Below are positions 61,247 through 64,000 of a DNA stretch of 64,000 nucleotides, one piece after another. The translations under genes were made by a program, and so were the position numbers. Position 1 is the stretch's first letter; each line of letters opens with the position of its first letter. The notes under the pieces were generated by a model that was not told the DNA's origin, did no database searches, and was given only the letters and a program-made list of their open reading frames with translations. The stretch is taken from assembly GCA_944390735.1 (NCBI GenBank), contig CALXRL010000039.1, positions 62,001-126,000 on the forward strand, given 5' to 3'. The DNA comes from an uncultured Victivallales bacterium (lineage in GTDB: Bacteria > Verrucomicrobiota > Lentisphaeria > Victivallales > UBA1829).

Positions 61247-64000
61247 ACAGCTTTTCGAATCTTGCCATCATGGCGTCCGCCGGAACCGGCAAAACGTACC
61301 GGCTGGCGATGCGCTACATCACCCTTCTGAAGCTCGGAGTCGATCCGGTGGAGATCGTGGCCATGACCTTCACCAATAAGGCGGCCGGAGAGATCTTCGA
61401 CAAAATCATTCAGGAGATTCTCGCAATGATCGCCTCGCCGGAAAAGCTCCGCACCGCCGTCGAAGCGGGCAATCTCCCCGAAGACACCACCCGGGAGGAC
61501 CTCCTCGTCATTCTCCGGAACATTCTCTGCGCGCCGAAAAAACTTCAGATCAGCACGCTGGACAGTTTTTTCCTCAACATCGTGCGCGCGTTCCCGTTTG
61601 AATGCGGCATTGCGGGCGAGATCACCATGCTCCCCGAATCCGACAACGAACAGCGCGTAAAGGCGCTTCTGCGTCTCATCCGCTACTCGGACGACACGCA
61701 GAGAAAGATCCTTCTGGAACTCATCAAGCTCTCCAGCATGAATACGGAACCCTATTCCATCTTCGCTCCGGCCCAGCTCATTATCCAGAAAAGATACGAG
61801 GACTATCTGAAATATCCTTTCGAGGAGCTCTGGAACAACGCCTCGTATCTGGATCCGGAAACGCAGCCGTCCGATCTGCTCGACGAAAAAGAGCTTCTCT
61901 CTCTGCGCGATTTCTTTCAGAAAACCGCGGAGGAAATCACCAATAAAAAACAGGCCCAGTATTTCCGGAAGCTCGCGGATTTTGCCGAATTCGCCATCCA
62001 ATACGCCAAAATGCCGGTCGATCTCAAAAACAAGTTTCAGAATCCGCTTGTCGCATTTCAGGAAACCGATCCGGACTGGCTGAACGCCGCATCCATTGAG
62101 GTGCAGCACAACGGGATCAGCTTTCCTCTGAAAGGAAAGGCGCTGGAGGCGGTGCAGAAGATTGTCCGCCATCTTCTTGCCGTCGAATACCGGAACATCA
62201 CGAACCGGAATGCCGCGAATTACCATCTACTCCGCCGCTTTGACGACACCTACGCCGAGACGGTCCGCAGCAACGGAGGACTGACCTTCCAGGACATTCC
62301 CTTCCTGCTGCGTCCGAAGGAGAACGCAGGTTCCCTCGCCCTTCCCTTCTCCGACCACGCAGTGCTCGAAGAACGGCTGGACGCCAGATACAACCACTAT
62401 CTTCTCGATGAGTTTCAGGACACTTCCGATGAACAGTGGCGCGCCATCTCCAATCTTGTCGACGAAATCTTCCAGCCGGATCAGGACCGCTTCCGCTCCT
62501 TCTTCTATGTGGGCGACATCAAACAGTCGATCTACCAGTGGCGGAACGGCAATCCGGAACTCTTCGATGCGATTTTCCGCCGGTACAGCGACGAGGGATT
62601 CGACACCGCCCGTCTGCAGCGCGACACGCTGACCTGCTCGTTCCGCTCCTCCCTCCCGGTGATTGAGACGGTCAACCGGGTCTTTCTGCATCCGGAGAAG
62701 ATGCCCGGAGAGAAAATTTCCGAAGCGGTCCGGAAAATGAAGTTCGAGAAACACTCCTCCTCCCCGAAGGCCGCAAAGCAGGCCGGATACGCGGCGCTGA
62801 TCGAATGCCGGAACAACGAAGGCGATGCGGTCCTGCCGGAATCCATCTTTGAACTGCTTCTCTCGCTGGATCCCTTCTCGGAGCGGCACAATTACAGCGT
62901 CGGCATTCTGACTCTGAGCAACGCCTTTGCCTCGTCCACGGCGGAGCGCTTCCGCGATTTCTGCCGCAAACGGAATCTGGAATCGGCCTTCACCATCACG
63001 GTTGAAGGGGTCATGCTGCTGAATGACAGCATGCTGTTCGCGATCTACCGGAATCTTCTGGTTCTGGCGCTGCATCCGGGCGACTCAATGGCGCGCGGTT
63101 TTCTCTCCATGGTGGCGCTGCCGGATGGAACAGGAACACTGCGTGATCTGCCGCTTCTCCACGGGGACCGCGAAAAGGAGGAGGATCCGGAACTCTGGTT
63201 CCGCAAACTCGGAAGGCACATCCGCGCCTCAACCGCCGCAAACGGATTCACTCAGTATGCCAGACGTTTCCAGAGAATCTTCCGCTCCCATCTTGCCGAT
63301 TTCGACGCAAAACGTCTGGACCTCACATTGAATGCCGCCATGAAATTCGATGCAACCGGAAACAAGAACATCGCCGATTACCTCCATTATCTGGACTGCC
63401 TCCAGCCCCGGAGCAATTCCGTGCGCAAGACGGTGCAGTTCATGACGATTCACAAATCCAAAGGACTGGATTTCGATCTGGTGATCCTTCCGGAGCTCTT
63501 TACGCGCAATGGAATCACCAGCAGTCCCAACACTCCTCCGCTGCTGGTCAAGAAGGATGCGCAGTTCCATCCGCAATGGGTCTCCTGCGCGCCGAAGGCC
63601 ATGCTGACGTCCTATTTCCGGGACATCGCCGGGGTCTGCGGCAAAGCCGAGGATGCCAGAATCTACGAAAAATGCTGTCTGCTTTACGTCGCCATGACCC
63701 GCGCGCGCCATGCGCTCTATCTCATGATTCCGGAAACCACAAGCAAGGAAAGCAAAACCATCCGCTTCCCCGATCTTCTGAAAAGCACTCTTACTCCCGC
63801 CGATCCGATTCCTGCGGAAGACGAAGCCTGGATCAGCAGAATCAATGAAAACCTGAGGAAACACACAAACGGACAGGCCGATGCGTCCGGACACGACGCA
63901 TCCGAGCAGGAGAAGGAATCCCGGGAAACCGGCGGCAGCGGAGAAACGGCGCCGCAGCTTTCGCTGCTCTACGCCTGCGGAGATGTCGCCTGGGCGGACC
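61243..64000 (+). CDS. addA: AddA-like UvrD-type helicase/nuclease subunit (runs off right edge)
   Basis: 919 codons remain open to the edge. SF1A helicase motifs appear in order: MASAGTGKTYRL (Walker A, residues 10-21), MTFTNKAAGEI, LLDEFQDTSDEQW (Walker B), GDIKQSIYQWRNGN, FMTIHKSKGLDFDLVI and YVAMTRARHAL. The spacing and very long inserts match AddA/RecB rather than UvrD or PcrA. The C-terminal nuclease domain of AddA would lie outside the window. Translation is coupled to the addB-like gene by an ATGA overlap. The product would resect double-strand breaks with AddB. Confidence 0.92.
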   Translation, partial: MNSFSNLAIMASAGTGKTYRLAMRYITLLKLGVDPVEIVAMTFTNKAAGEIFDKIIQEILAMIASPEKLRTAVEAGNLPEDTTREDLLVILRNILCAPKKLQISTLDSFFLNIVRAFPFECGIAGEITMLPESDNEQRVKALLRLIRYSDDTQRKILLELIKLSSMNTEPYSIFAPAQLIIQKRYEDYLKYPFEELWNNASYLDPETQPSDLLDEKELLSLRDFFQKTAEEITNKKQAQYFRKLADFAEFAIQYAKMPVDLKNKFQNPLVAFQETDPDWLNAASIEVQHNGISFPLKGKALEAVQKIVRHLLAVEYRNITNRNAANYHLLRRFDDTYAETVRSNGGLTFQDIPFLLRPKENAGSLALPFSDHAVLEERLDARYNHYLLDEFQDTSDEQWRAISNLVDEIFQPDQDRFRSFFYVGDIKQSIYQWRNGNPELFDAIFRRYSDEGFDTARLQRDTLTCSFRSSLPVIETVNRVFLHPEKMPGEKISEAVRKMKFEKHSSSPKAAKQAGYAALIECRNNEGDAVLPESIFELLLSLDPFSERHNYSVGILTLSNAFASSTAERFRDFCRKRNLESAFTITVEGVMLLNDSMLFAIYRNLLVLALHPGDSMARGFLSMVALPDGTGTLRDLPLLHGDREKEEDPELWFRKLGRHIRASTAANGFTQYARRFQRIFRSHLADFDAKRLDLTLNAAMKFDATGNKNIADYLHYLDCLQPRSNSVRKTVQFMTIHKSKGLDFDLVILPELFTRNGITSSPNTPPLLVKKDAQFHPQWVSCAPKAMLTSYFRDIAGVCGKAEDARIYEKCCLLYVAMTRARHALYLMIPETTSKESKTIRFPDLLKSTLTPADPIPAEDEAWISRINENLRKHTNGQADASGHDASEQEKESRETGGSGETAPQLSLLYACGDVAWAD

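Overview
The window reads as a piece of chromosome from an anaerobic, fermentative, Gram-negative bacterium of the PVC group, most likely Lentisphaerota (Victivallales-like). The group assignment is inference. It rests on an LPS heptosyltransferase at the left edge, glycyl-radical pyruvate formate-lyase with its activase, D-lactate dehydrogenase, an Etf-linked lactate dehydrogenase, a 2-hydroxyacyl-CoA dehydratase-type protein, large secreted glycoside hydrolases, and two pseudopilin-like proteins encoded beside hydrolases and GntR/LacI-type regulators. There is no sign of an IS element, CRISPR array or rRNA operon.

Layout. 1-6 kb: end of waaF, a 53-residue ORF with a very strong Shine-Dalgarno, a PTS IIA protein, tRNA-Thr(CGT), then a ptsH-trkA-trkH potassium-uptake operon and a cation efflux protein. 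6-11.6 kb: first regulator-pseudopilin-glycosidase cassette, transcribed leftwards. 11.7-15.9 kb: leftward ECF sigma factor, zinc anti-sigma factor, membrane-anchored GspE/PilB ATPase and CvpA-like protein. 16.3-19.3 kb: pflB-pflA from a clear promoter. 19.4-26.9 kb: GH20 enzyme, membrane protein, small secreted protein, D-lactate dehydrogenase, and a divergent AraC/oxidoreductase pair. 27-33.2 kb: second regulator-pseudopilin-glycosidase cassette, with two tandem related hydrolases. 33.3-36.8 kb: tRNA-Leu(TAA), recJ, tRNA-Leu(CAG), an 82-bp tandem duplication, and an orphan gene resembling phage proteins. 37-41.8 kb: larA-etfB-etfA-lctD lactate operon. 41.8-45.9 kb: second AraC/oxidoreductase divergent pair with a ThuA-like gene, then an iron alcohol dehydrogenase. 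46-51.4 kb: MscS channel, cupin, fused activase/dehydratase, rsmA, FmdB-like zinc ribbon. 51.5-54.4 kb: corrinoid adenosyltransferase, an unknown exported protein, a second PTS IIA. 54.7-57.4 kb: polyprenyl synthase, DUF4380-like protein, SH3 protein. 57.5-64 kb: aroE, then an AddB/AddA-like recombination helicase-nuclease running off the right edge.

How it fits together. The hydrolase cassettes, GH20 enzyme and Gfo/Idh/MocA oxidoreductases point to complex-glycan use. Pfl, D-LDH, LarA, Etf/LctD and Fe-ADH describe mixed-acid fermentation with lactate interconversion. The PTS pieces (HPr and two IIA proteins, with no permease in the window) look regulatory, and HPr shares an operon with TrkA/TrkH. 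Many promoters in the window share one form: TTGAMA, a 16-17 nt spacer, then TANNNT. All functional statements come from reading the sequence and recalling families; no database search was run.
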